A stretch of 15,015 nucleotides of DNA from Pseudorhodobacter antarcticus (GTDB lineage: Bacteria > Pseudomonadota > Alphaproteobacteria > Rhodobacterales > Rhodobacteraceae). Below, piece by piece: positions 1 through 6,381 of the stretch. The translations under genes were made by a program, and so were the position numbers. The notes beneath the pieces are model-generated. The model saw only the letters and a program-made list of their open reading frames with translations, was not told the origin of the DNA and ran no database searches. How positions within the stretch are numbered: position 1 is the stretch's first letter; the number at the start of each line of letters is the position of its first letter. The stretch spans positions 1-15,015 of the forward strand of contig CAMDHB010000042.1 in NCBI GenBank assembly GCA_945897655.1. Reading direction: 5' to 3'.

Positions 1-40
1 CCTAAACGCTTTTGCAAAACGTCCAGATCTAGACGCCCCT

Positions 41-628
41 TCAGCCCTTATAGGGATCCTTCGGACCCCGGTCCGCCGAAAGGCTGCCCTGCCGCTGGGC
101 CACCAGCGTTTCAATCGCATCGGCCAGATGAACCTCCAGGATATTGCCATCCCCGGCCGCGACCCGCAGACGGTGGGCCAGGATCATCACATCGGCATGG
201 CTGCAACCCATCGGCGGTTCGAATTTATAGCAGGCGAGTTCGATCAGCAGGCCGCAGGGATCCTCGAAATAGATCGAATCCATGAAGCCGCGATCCTTGG
301 GGCCGGAATGCTTGATGCCCCGGTCGTCCAGCCGGATCACCGCTTGCCGGAAGGTGGCAAGGGACACGGCAAAGGCCACGTGATGCACTGCCCCAACCTC
401 GGTTCCGGCGCGGCGCAGGGGCGGCTTGCGGTCCTCATTCGTGAAGACGGTGATCAGGCGGCCATCGCCGGGGTCAAAGTACAAGTGCCCCTCGGACGGG
501 CGGTCAAGGTTGGGCTGGTCAAAGATGAAGGGCATGCCCAGCACCCCTTCCCAGAAGTCGATTGTCGACTGCCGGTCAGCGCCGACCAGCGTGATGTGGT
601 GCACGCCTTGGGTTTGCAGCTTTCTCAT
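41..628 (-). CDS. VOC (glyoxalase/dioxygenase fold) family protein
   Basis: A 195-residue protein of the vicinal-oxygen-chelate superfamily, probably a cytosolic metal-dependent enzyme whose substrate cannot be read from sequence. Two babab repeats are visible. The first starts at GVHHITLVG (residues 8-16) and the second at AVHHVAFAV (80-88), and the domain closes with GLLIELACY (126-134). By family precedent the metal ligands would be H11, H83 and E130, one per expected position. A 60-residue tail follows the domain and ends in PYKG. The ORF is open 34 codons further upstream, but I chose the ATG at 628. It directly precedes the conserved first strand and has an AAGGGG ribosome-binding site 7-8 bases upstream, whereas the upstream extension is low-complexity basic sequence. 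The gene is divergent from the glycerate kinase gene across about 110 bp. Family is confident; reaction is not known. Confidence 0.85.
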   Translation of the reverse strand: MRKLQTQGVHHITLVGADRQSTIDFWEGVLGMPFIFDQPNLDRPSEGHLYFDPGDGRLITVFTNEDRKPPLRRAGTEVGAVHHVAFAVSLATFRQAVIRLDDRGIKHSGPKDRGFMDSIYFEDPCGLLIELACYKFEPPMGCSHADVMILAHRLRVAAGDGNILEVHLADAIETLVAQRQGSLSADRGPKDPYKG

Positions 629-739
629 ATCGGCCCCTTTTCGTTTGCCCCACCTTCCGGCTTTGGCAGCGGCATGGCAAGCCTTGATCCTGCGGGCCCG
701 AGCCCCTAGCGTGCCGCCACCCTGACCCAAGAGGACCCC

Positions 740-1849
740 ATGACCCCTGATGACCGCGCCCGACTATTGCAACAAATCTGGTGGGCGGGGGTTGAGGCGG
801 TGCGGGGCGACACGGCGGTCGCCCATGCCTTGGACCATGACCCCATCCCCCGCCCTGACCTGATTCTCGCTGTGGGCAAGGCCGCCGTTGCCATGGCCAA
901 GCCTGCCTTTGCCCGCTTCGGCCCGGTGCGCACCCTTGCCATCACCAAACAGGATCACGGCGAACCCGGTCTGGGGTTTGAGGTGCTGGAGGCGTCCCAC
1001 CCCGTTCCCGATGCCAGCAGTCTTGCCGCCGGTGCCCGTCTGCTGGCCGAAGTGCAAGCCGCCCCGCCGGGCAGCCATCTGCTGCTTTTGGTGTCAGGGG
1101 GCGCATCGGCGCTGGTCGAGGCGCCCCGGCCCGGCGTGGGTTTGGACGACATCATGGGATTGAACCGCGCCCTGCTGGCGTCGGGCAAGGATATTGCCGC
1201 GATGAACGCCGAACGCACCAAGCTGTCACAGATCAAGGGCGGTGGTTTGCTTGGTCATTTCCGGGGGGCGCGGGTGACTGTGCTGGCCGTGTCGGACACA
1301 CGCGGCGATCTGATTGAAACCATCGGCTCTGGCATTGGTCTTTGCCACCCCCGGGACGGTTTGGCGCAGGAATGTCGGATCGTCGCCTCAAACACCGTCG
1401 CGCGTGCGGCCGCGGCGGCCAAGGCGGAGGCGCTTGGTCTGACTGTGCGGTTGAATGCGGAAACGCTGTACGATGATGTGGCGGCAAGTGCGGAGCTTAT
1501 GGCCAGCGAACTTGGCGGGCCGGGTCTGTATGTGTGGGGGGGCGAACCTACTGTGATCTTGCCGCCCAATCCGGGCCTTGGTGGGCGCAATCAGGCGCTT
1601 GCGCTGCGGATGGCGCAGGTCATTCAGGGGGCGCCCGACGTGTCGGTTCTGGTTGCGGGCACGGATGGCAGTGATGGCCCGACCACTGCGGCGGGCGGAT
1701 TGGTGGACGGCACAACCTGGACTGAGGCTGCACCGGCAGCTCTGTCTGCTGCCGACAGCGGTACGTTTCTTGATCAGCGCGGTGCGTTGTTTGTGACGGG
1801 CCCCACGGGAACCAATGTGATGGACCTTGCCTTGGCCCTGCGGGCCTAG
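740..1849 (+). CDS. Glycerate 2-kinase, type-2 (DUF4147/MOFRL) family
   Basis: A 369-residue type-2 glycerate kinase (GckA/TtuD family; older annotations call it hydroxypyruvate reductase). Family members phosphorylate D-glycerate with ATP in the cytosol, feeding serine-cycle, glyoxylate or tartrate carbon into glycolysis. Family landmarks appear in order: VGKAAVAMA (45-53), the VSGGASALVE loop (118-127), an N-x8-KGG block around residues 156-168, VSDTRGD (184-190), GGRNQALAL (281-289), AGTDGSDGPT (306-315) and the C-terminal TGPTGTNVMDL (353-363) typical of the MOFRL domain. The protein is somewhat shorter than the roughly 420 residues usual for the family. The block after IGSGIG (195-200) is compressed where relatives read ASGP. 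The ATG at 740 has an AAGAGGA ribosome-binding site 4 bases upstream. Its TAG stop lies inside a CTAG that also supplies the stop of the convergent DUF2237 gene. Confidence 0.88.
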   Translation: MTPDDRARLLQQIWWAGVEAVRGDTAVAHALDHDPIPRPDLILAVGKAAVAMAKPAFARFGPVRTLAITKQDHGEPGLGFEVLEASHPVPDASSLAAGARLLAEVQAAPPGSHLLLLVSGGASALVEAPRPGVGLDDIMGLNRALLASGKDIAAMNAERTKLSQIKGGGLLGHFRGARVTVLAVSDTRGDLIETIGSGIGLCHPRDGLAQECRIVASNTVARAAAAAKAEALGLTVRLNAETLYDDVAASAELMASELGGPGLYVWGGEPTVILPPNPGLGGRNQALALRMAQVIQGAPDVSVLVAGTDGSDGPTTAAGGLVDGTTWTEAAPAALSAADSGTFLDQRGALFVTGPTGTNVMDLALALRA

Positions 1850-2214
1850 GGCATCGCGTGGCGCTGCAACACGTCCAGCGGCACGATGTCCAGGGTGCGC
1901 TTGTGGGTGGCGTCGAGGCGGACCTGGGGGGCCGCGCCCTCCTCATGCGCCTGAAGGAACCGCGCGGCGCAAAGGCACCAGTTGTCACCGGGGCGCAATC
2001 CCGCAAAGCCGAATTCGGGGCGCGGGGTGGACAGGTCGTTGCCAAGGTATTTCGACATGGCCAGAAACTCGGCTGTCATGACCGCGCAAACGGTATGGAC
2101 ACCCCGATCCTCGGGGCCGGTGTCGCAACAGCCGTTGCGATAGAACCCGGTCATGGGCCGGGTGGAACAGGGCTGCAACTCGCCTCCCAGAACGTTCACC
2201 GAAGCTTCCTGCAT
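1846..2214 (-). CDS. DUF2237 family protein
   Basis: A 122-residue cysteine-rich protein of the DUF2237 family, function unknown. The signature region NVLGGELQPCSTRPMTGF (residues 7-24) is followed by NGCCDTGPEDRGVHTVC (27-43) and LRPGDNWCLCAARF (73-86). Six cysteines (16, 29, 30, 43, 80, 82) are grouped as if to bind metal or form disulfides; that is inference. There is no signal peptide or membrane segment. The ORF is open for 17 more codons upstream, but the ATG at 2214 has a strong GAGGAGG ribosome-binding site and starts at the conserved domain. That ribosome-binding site overlaps the TGA stop of the upstream monooxygenase gene, which ends 10 bases before this start, so the two are almost certainly co-transcribed and probably translationally coupled. 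Confidence 0.88.
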   Translation of the reverse strand: MQEASVNVLGGELQPCSTRPMTGFYRNGCCDTGPEDRGVHTVCAVMTAEFLAMSKYLGNDLSTPRPEFGFAGLRPGDNWCLCAARFLQAHEEGAAPQVRLDATHKRTLDIVPLDVLQRHAMP

Positions 2215-2224
2215 CAAACCCTCC

Positions 2225-3385
2225 TCAGGGCCAGCGATGGCGGCCCAAGGGGGGCAGAACATCACCCGAAACCAGCGCCGTCAACACCTGTCGCACGGGT
2301 CCGATGCGACCCAAGGGCGCAAGGGCGTGGTCGCGCAGAACGGGCAGGGTGCGGCTGTGGGATTGGTACATGGGGGTCAGCAGGGCAGAGAAGGCCTGAT
2401 AGAACCTGCGGTGCCAACGGCGCATGGCGGCATAGCGGGGCAAGGCGCCCGGCAACCCTGCGTCCAGTGCCAGTGTCAGCGCCATGGCGTCCAGCAGCGC
2501 CATGTTGGCACCCTGGCCCAGTTGCGGGCTGGCCCGGTGCGCGGCGTCGCCGATGAAGGCAAGGCCGGGCTGATAGGGGGTGGCAAGGCTGCCGTGGCTG
2601 TAACGGGCGACGGTCATGTCCGCGGCTTGGGTCAGATGTGCCAGATAGGGGGTGATGGCGGGCCAGAATTGGCAGACCTGCGCCTTCCAGCCTGCGAAAT
2701 CCACCGAGGGCCAGTGGTCAAGGTCGGCTTGGGGCAGGGACCAGAACACGGCGGCCCGGGCGACATCCTCGCCCGGCAACCGCCCGATGGGCATGACCCC
2801 CGCCATGCGCGCGGCCTGGTGATAGCGCTGGGTCAATTGGTCGGGTGGCAGGGAACCATCGGTGGGCCAGGGGACCGAGGCCCAGACCGCGCCGAAGGGC
2901 AGCGCCCGCGCCCGGAGCGGTGACAGGACGGACCCCGCCCCTGAGGCATCGATGATCAGATCAAACGGCCCGACTGGCCCTGCAGGACCACGTTGCACCC
3001 AGCCACCGGCGCAGGCGGTCGCTGCCGCACCGGTTTCCAGCGTCACCCCCGCCGACTGTGCCGCCTGCCACAACACCGCAAACAGGCTTGCCCTGTGCAT
3101 GGCCAGACCCGGCGCCTGCGGCCTGTATTGCACATCCAGCACAACCCGACTGCCCGCATGACCCAGCATCTGGCGCAGCGGTGCCCCCAAATCCCGCGCC
3201 GCATCCCCGGCGCCGACAGCGTCCAGCACGGCCAGTCCGACCGGTTGCACCACCAGCCCCGAGCCCACCGGACGCGGCACGGCAAAACGTTCCAACAGCG
3301 TCACGGCATGGCCACGCCGCGCCAACAGCGCTGCCGCCGCCAGCCCGCCCATTCCCGCCCCGACAATTCCGATCCGCAAGCCCAT
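2225..3385 (-). CDS. FAD-dependent monooxygenase (aromatic hydroxylase-like)
   Basis: A 386-residue class A flavoprotein monooxygenase (PHBH/salicylate-hydroxylase fold), expected to use NAD(P)H and O2 to hydroxylate a small substrate; the substrate is unknown. The N-terminal Rossmann fold shows GAGMGG (9-14) and an acidic E32 that should bind the FAD ribose. The mid-protein motif is FDLIIDASGAGS (141-152). The second FAD motif is GDAAHRASPQLGQGANMAL (279-297), and this GD box plus GQG is diagnostic of the family. There is no membrane segment. I chose the ATG at 3385 because it sits just before the first beta strand. A TTG at 3403 would add six residues, and neither has a strong ribosome-binding site. 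It is the first gene of a unit with DUF2237 and is divergent from the DUF2339 gene. Confidence 0.85.
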   Translation of the reverse strand: MGLRIGIVGAGMGGLAAAALLARRGHAVTLLERFAVPRPVGSGLVVQPVGLAVLDAVGAGDAARDLGAPLRQMLGHAGSRVVLDVQYRPQAPGLAMHRASLFAVLWQAAQSAGVTLETGAAATACAGGWVQRGPAGPVGPFDLIIDASGAGSVLSPLRARALPFGAVWASVPWPTDGSLPPDQLTQRYHQAARMAGVMPIGRLPGEDVARAAVFWSLPQADLDHWPSVDFAGWKAQVCQFWPAITPYLAHLTQAADMTVARYSHGSLATPYQPGLAFIGDAAHRASPQLGQGANMALLDAMALTLALDAGLPGALPRYAAMRRWHRRFYQAFSALLTPMYQSHSRTLPVLRDHALAPLGRIGPVRQVLTALVSGDVLPPLGRHRWP

Positions 3386-3500
3386 GCGCCATTGCAACCG
3401 CAAATCCCGGCCAAGGCAAGGGCCTACAAAATCCGGGCTTTGTGTTTGGGGTGAAGGGGTCTAGGTTGTCCCAAGGGCAAAGGGCAAGGGTTGGAGCGCG

Positions 3501-6206
3501 ATGGATGGTCTGTTGATCTTGATCGGCCTGATCGCCCTGGCCATTCCTGTGGCTGTCATTGTCTTGCTGATCGGACAATCCAACCTGCGGGCCCGCGTCC
3601 GCCATTTGGAGCGCGAGGTCAACGAGCTTAGGTCTGCCAGAACACCCAGCACTGCCACCGCCCCTCAGCCCGAGTTCGGGGGTTGGCTTCCGACACATCC
3701 TTCGACTTCTGTCACCCCACCGCCCGCTCCACTGCCAAGCGCACCACAGCCCGAAGACATTCCCGACGTGGCATTCCCGGAGGACCAACCCAATCCGGCG
3801 CAGGACGGCCCGATTGTGATGACCGCAGATCGCGCTTCTGCCTTTGCGACCTGGATGCAGGCCAACTGGATCTATGTCGTCTCTGCCGTGTCGCTGGCTC
3901 TGGCCGGGATTTTCTTGGTGCAATATGGCGTCCAAAATGGATTGTTGCCGCCTTGGCTGCGCGTGGTGGCCGCCTATGGCTTGGGTGCCGCACTGATCGC
4001 TGCGGCCGAGTGGGTTCGGCGGCGCAGCGGCGATGATGAGGGTGCGACAACCGTCTTTCTGCCTTCGGTTTTTGCCGGGGCGGGGATTGTCATCCTGTTT
4101 GCCGCAACACTTGCGGCGCAGCAGCTTTATGGCCTGATCGGTTCAAATTCGGCTTTTGTCCTGCATGTGCTAACGGCCGCCCTGGCGGTGGTTCTGGGCT
4201 GGTTCTATGGCCCGCTTCTACTGGCGATCGGGCTGATCGGGGCGAGCGTGGCCCCGTTCCTGATTGCCTCGACCGACCAGCCGACGCCGCTTTTGTATGG
4301 GTATTACGCCCTGATTGCCGCCATCGGCCTTGCGGCAGATGCCGTGCGGCGCTGGGCCTGGGTCTCGGTGCTGGCGCTGCTGCTGGCCTATCTGGGCGGG
4401 GCCATGATGATGGCGGGCGGGGCGGGGCAGGGGGCATGGCTGGGGTTCGTTCTGGTCTTGCCGGTGTTGGCCATCCTGCTGCCTGCAAGGCGCCTGACCC
4501 CCGACCATGCAGGCCCAAGCGTCTTGCAGGCGCTGGCGGCCAACGGCAAGTCTGGCTGGCCACCCTTCCCGGTCCGGCTGGCGGCGGGTCCGGCTCTGGT
4601 CACGTCCATCGCTTTGTTCAGCTTGCCGGGCGAGACTGCCTTGATCGGCCTGCTGGCCTTTGGCGCCCTTGCGCTGCTGGCTGTGGTCCTGCTGCTCTGG
4701 GCTGAACCGGCCGAAGGGCTGGCCGATCTGGCGCTGTTGCCGGCCCTTGCCGTTCTGCTGCGTCTGGTATTCGAGGCGACACAGGGTTGGCCACTTGCGA
4801 TTGATTTTTTTGCGAAATCGTTGGCAAGCCGCACGCCCGAGACATCAGGCCCCATGACAGGGACCTGGCTTGTGGCGATTGCTACTGTGATCACCTTGTC
4901 CTTTACCTACCGCGCCCTGCGGGGTGGCCCCTTGGCGCGCGTCCACGGGTTGGCTGCCGTTCTGGTGGCCCCCGTCGCCGTGGCGCTGCTGGAGTTGTTC
5001 TGGGTGCCCAGCGATGTCTTGGGTGCCGGTGCATGGGCGGCCCACCCGATGATTCTGGCTGCAGCGATGGTTGCCCTTGCCAGCCGCTTTGCCCGCGTGG
5101 ATGGCGCGGATCATCGGCGCATGGCCTATGCCACCTTGTCTGCCCTGTCGCTGATCGCGCTGTCGCTGTTCTTGTTGACCTCGGCCACGTCTCTGACGTT
5201 GGCCCTTGCGGTTCTGGTTGCGGTTGCCGCTGCGTTGGACCGTCGCTTTGTGTTGCCCGAGATGGGGCTGTTCATCCAGATTGCTGTGGCCGTGCTCAGC
5301 TACCGTATGCTGATTGACCCGGGGCTGGATTGGGCAATGGCCGCGCCCCTGGCCCAAGTTCTGTTGGCATTCCTTGGCACAGTGACGGCGCAAGTGGGGG
5401 CGCTTTACCTGCTGCGGGACCGCGAGCGTGTAATGACCAAGGGTGTTTTGGAAAGCGCGGCCCTGGCGACGACGGCTGTGCTGGTCAACATCTTGCTGAC
5501 GCGTTGGATTGTGCCCGGCCCGAACTGGGACGGGGCCATGGATCTGAACTATGCCACCTCGCTCAACGCCATGCCTTGGGTGGTGCTGATGCTGACGCAA
5601 GCCTACCGCGCTGAACTGGGTGGGGCGCTGCGCGGGTTGCGGCGGATGTTTGCCTTGGGTGCGGGCCTGATGGCGGCCATTGGTCTGTTCTGGTCTGCGG
5701 TACCGTTGAACCCGCTGTTCGCCTTTGACCCTGATCACCTTGGCGCCAACGTGATCGGACCGTTCGTGCTGGACAGTTTGGCGCTGTCTTATGCGCTGCC
5801 TGGCCTGATGTTGCTGACCGCCGCCTGGTGGCTGTCTTATCCGCGCAGGGTGACCTTTGGCCTGTTTGGCGCAGGGTCGGCGTTGGTGGCGCTTTACACC
5901 GGGCTTGAAATCCGCCGCTTCTGGCAGGGTGATTTCCTGGGTGGGCCCGGCGTGACCCAGCCCGAGCTTTACAGCTATACCATCGCCTTGCTGCTGATGG
6001 GGGCGGCGCTGATCTATCAGTCCATCGCCACCCGCTCGGCCACGCTGCGCCGGATTGCCATGACGGTGATCGCCCTGACGATTGCCAAGGTCTTTCTGAT
6101 CGACGCCGCCGGGCTGACCGGTTTGACCCGGGTCTTCAGCTTCCTGGGCCTTGGCCTGTCGCTGGCGGGTCTGGCGTGGTTGAACCGCTGGGCTGCGGCC
6201 CGGTGA
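3501..6206 (+). CDS. DUF2339 multi-pass membrane protein
   Basis: A 901-residue integral inner-membrane protein of the DUF2339 family; no biochemical function is established to my knowledge. Residues 3-24 form an N-terminal hydrophobic helix. A short charged segment follows with coiled-coil character (about 28-45, RARVRHLEREVNELR), then a proline/threonine-rich linker (about 48-105). From about residue 117 to the end come very many hydrophobic segments, probably more than 20 transmembrane helices. The C-terminal stretch around TIAKVFLIDAAGL and VFSFLGLGLSLAGL carries the family's closing signature. Length is normal for the family. The ATG at 3501 has GGAG 4 bases upstream. The gene appears monocistronic: a 175-bp gap with a promoter-like element separates it from ileS. 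Topology suggests a transporter- or envelope-related role, but nothing in the sequence decides this. Confidence 0.88.
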   Translation: MDGLLILIGLIALAIPVAVIVLLIGQSNLRARVRHLEREVNELRSARTPSTATAPQPEFGGWLPTHPSTSVTPPPAPLPSAPQPEDIPDVAFPEDQPNPAQDGPIVMTADRASAFATWMQANWIYVVSAVSLALAGIFLVQYGVQNGLLPPWLRVVAAYGLGAALIAAAEWVRRRSGDDEGATTVFLPSVFAGAGIVILFAATLAAQQLYGLIGSNSAFVLHVLTAALAVVLGWFYGPLLLAIGLIGASVAPFLIASTDQPTPLLYGYYALIAAIGLAADAVRRWAWVSVLALLLAYLGGAMMMAGGAGQGAWLGFVLVLPVLAILLPARRLTPDHAGPSVLQALAANGKSGWPPFPVRLAAGPALVTSIALFSLPGETALIGLLAFGALALLAVVLLLWAEPAEGLADLALLPALAVLLRLVFEATQGWPLAIDFFAKSLASRTPETSGPMTGTWLVAIATVITLSFTYRALRGGPLARVHGLAAVLVAPVAVALLELFWVPSDVLGAGAWAAHPMILAAAMVALASRFARVDGADHRRMAYATLSALSLIALSLFLLTSATSLTLALAVLVAVAAALDRRFVLPEMGLFIQIAVAVLSYRMLIDPGLDWAMAAPLAQVLLAFLGTVTAQVGALYLLRDRERVMTKGVLESAALATTAVLVNILLTRWIVPGPNWDGAMDLNYATSLNAMPWVVLMLTQAYRAELGGALRGLRRMFALGAGLMAAIGLFWSAVPLNPLFAFDPDHLGANVIGPFVLDSLALSYALPGLMLLTAAWWLSYPRRVTFGLFGAGSALVALYTGLEIRRFWQGDFLGGPGVTQPELYSYTIALLLMGAALIYQSIATRSATLRRIAMTVIALTIAKVFLIDAAGLTGLTRVFSFLGLGLSLAGLAWLNRWAAAR

Positions 6207-6231
6207 ACGGCGGCAAGTTGCGCCAAATCCC

Positions 6232-6260
6232 TTTACCACCCGCACGCCCTTTCCTATAAG
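6232..6260 (+). promoter_or_regulatory. Putative sigma-70-type promoter for ileS
   Basis: TTTACC (6232-6237) and TATAAG (6255-6260) are separated by exactly 17 bases, matching 4/6 and 5/6 of the housekeeping consensus. It is the best promoter-like sequence in the gap before ileS. Transcription would start near 6267. The end of TATAAG also belongs to a TAAGG that could act as a ribosome-binding site for the small ORF at 6267, so the two readings compete. Confidence 0.4.
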
Positions 6261-6266
6261 GCTGGC

Positions 6267-6317
6267 ATGACACGCATATCCGCGCCCCCTGCACGAATTA
6301 TCGGCCCGGCGTCCTGA
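6267..6317 (+). CDS. Possible ileS leader peptide (16 aa)
   Basis: A 16-codon ORF reading MTRISAPPARIIGPAS, with a TGA stop at 6315-6317. It holds three isoleucine codons, ATA (4), ATT (11) and ATC (12), two of them adjacent; ATA is a rare codon in GC-rich alphaproteobacteria. An AAGG lies 5 bases before the ATG, unless transcription starts at the ATG itself, which would make it leaderless. The stop codon falls inside the left arm of a strong hairpin (6305-6333), so a ribosome finishing or stalling on the ORF would affect its folding. Isoleucine codons directly upstream of the isoleucyl-tRNA synthetase gene are what a ribosome-mediated attenuator would need. Short ORFs arise easily by chance and coding is unproven. 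Confidence 0.35.
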   Translation: MTRISAPPARIIGPAS

Positions 6318-6333
6318 TCCTTCAGGCGCCGGG
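6305..6333 (+). promoter_or_regulatory. Strong hairpin in the ileS 5' leader
   Basis: The left arm CCCGGCG-T-CCTGA (6305-6317) pairs with TCAGG-CGCCGGG (6322-6333): twelve base pairs, mostly G-C, with a single bulged T at 6312 and a TCCT loop. A second small stem, GGTGC/GCACC (6337-6341/6345-6349) with a 3-nt loop, follows. No T-tract follows either stem, so neither is a standard intrinsic terminator. The ileS ribosome-binding site (AAGGA, 6369-6373) lies further downstream and is not part of either stem. Confidence 0.5.
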
Positions 6334-6381
6334 ACTGGTGCGCTGCACCCCGACCCTTCCCCCCTTTCAAGGACCGCCGAT

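Noticed and set aside
1..40. TTTTGCAAAA palindrome (10-19) near the left edge as an operator
   Set aside because: It is short and AT-only at the arms; with the flanking gene outside the window there is nothing to tie it to, and chance is likely.
6305..6349. Intrinsic terminator of the DUF2339 gene
   Set aside because: The stem is strong, but the following bases are C-rich with no T-tract, so it is better described as a leader hairpin.
6267..6381. T-box riboswitch upstream of ileS
   Set aside because: No T-box consensus sequence, specifier loop architecture or terminator with T-tract is visible, and T-boxes are not expected in alphaproteobacteria.
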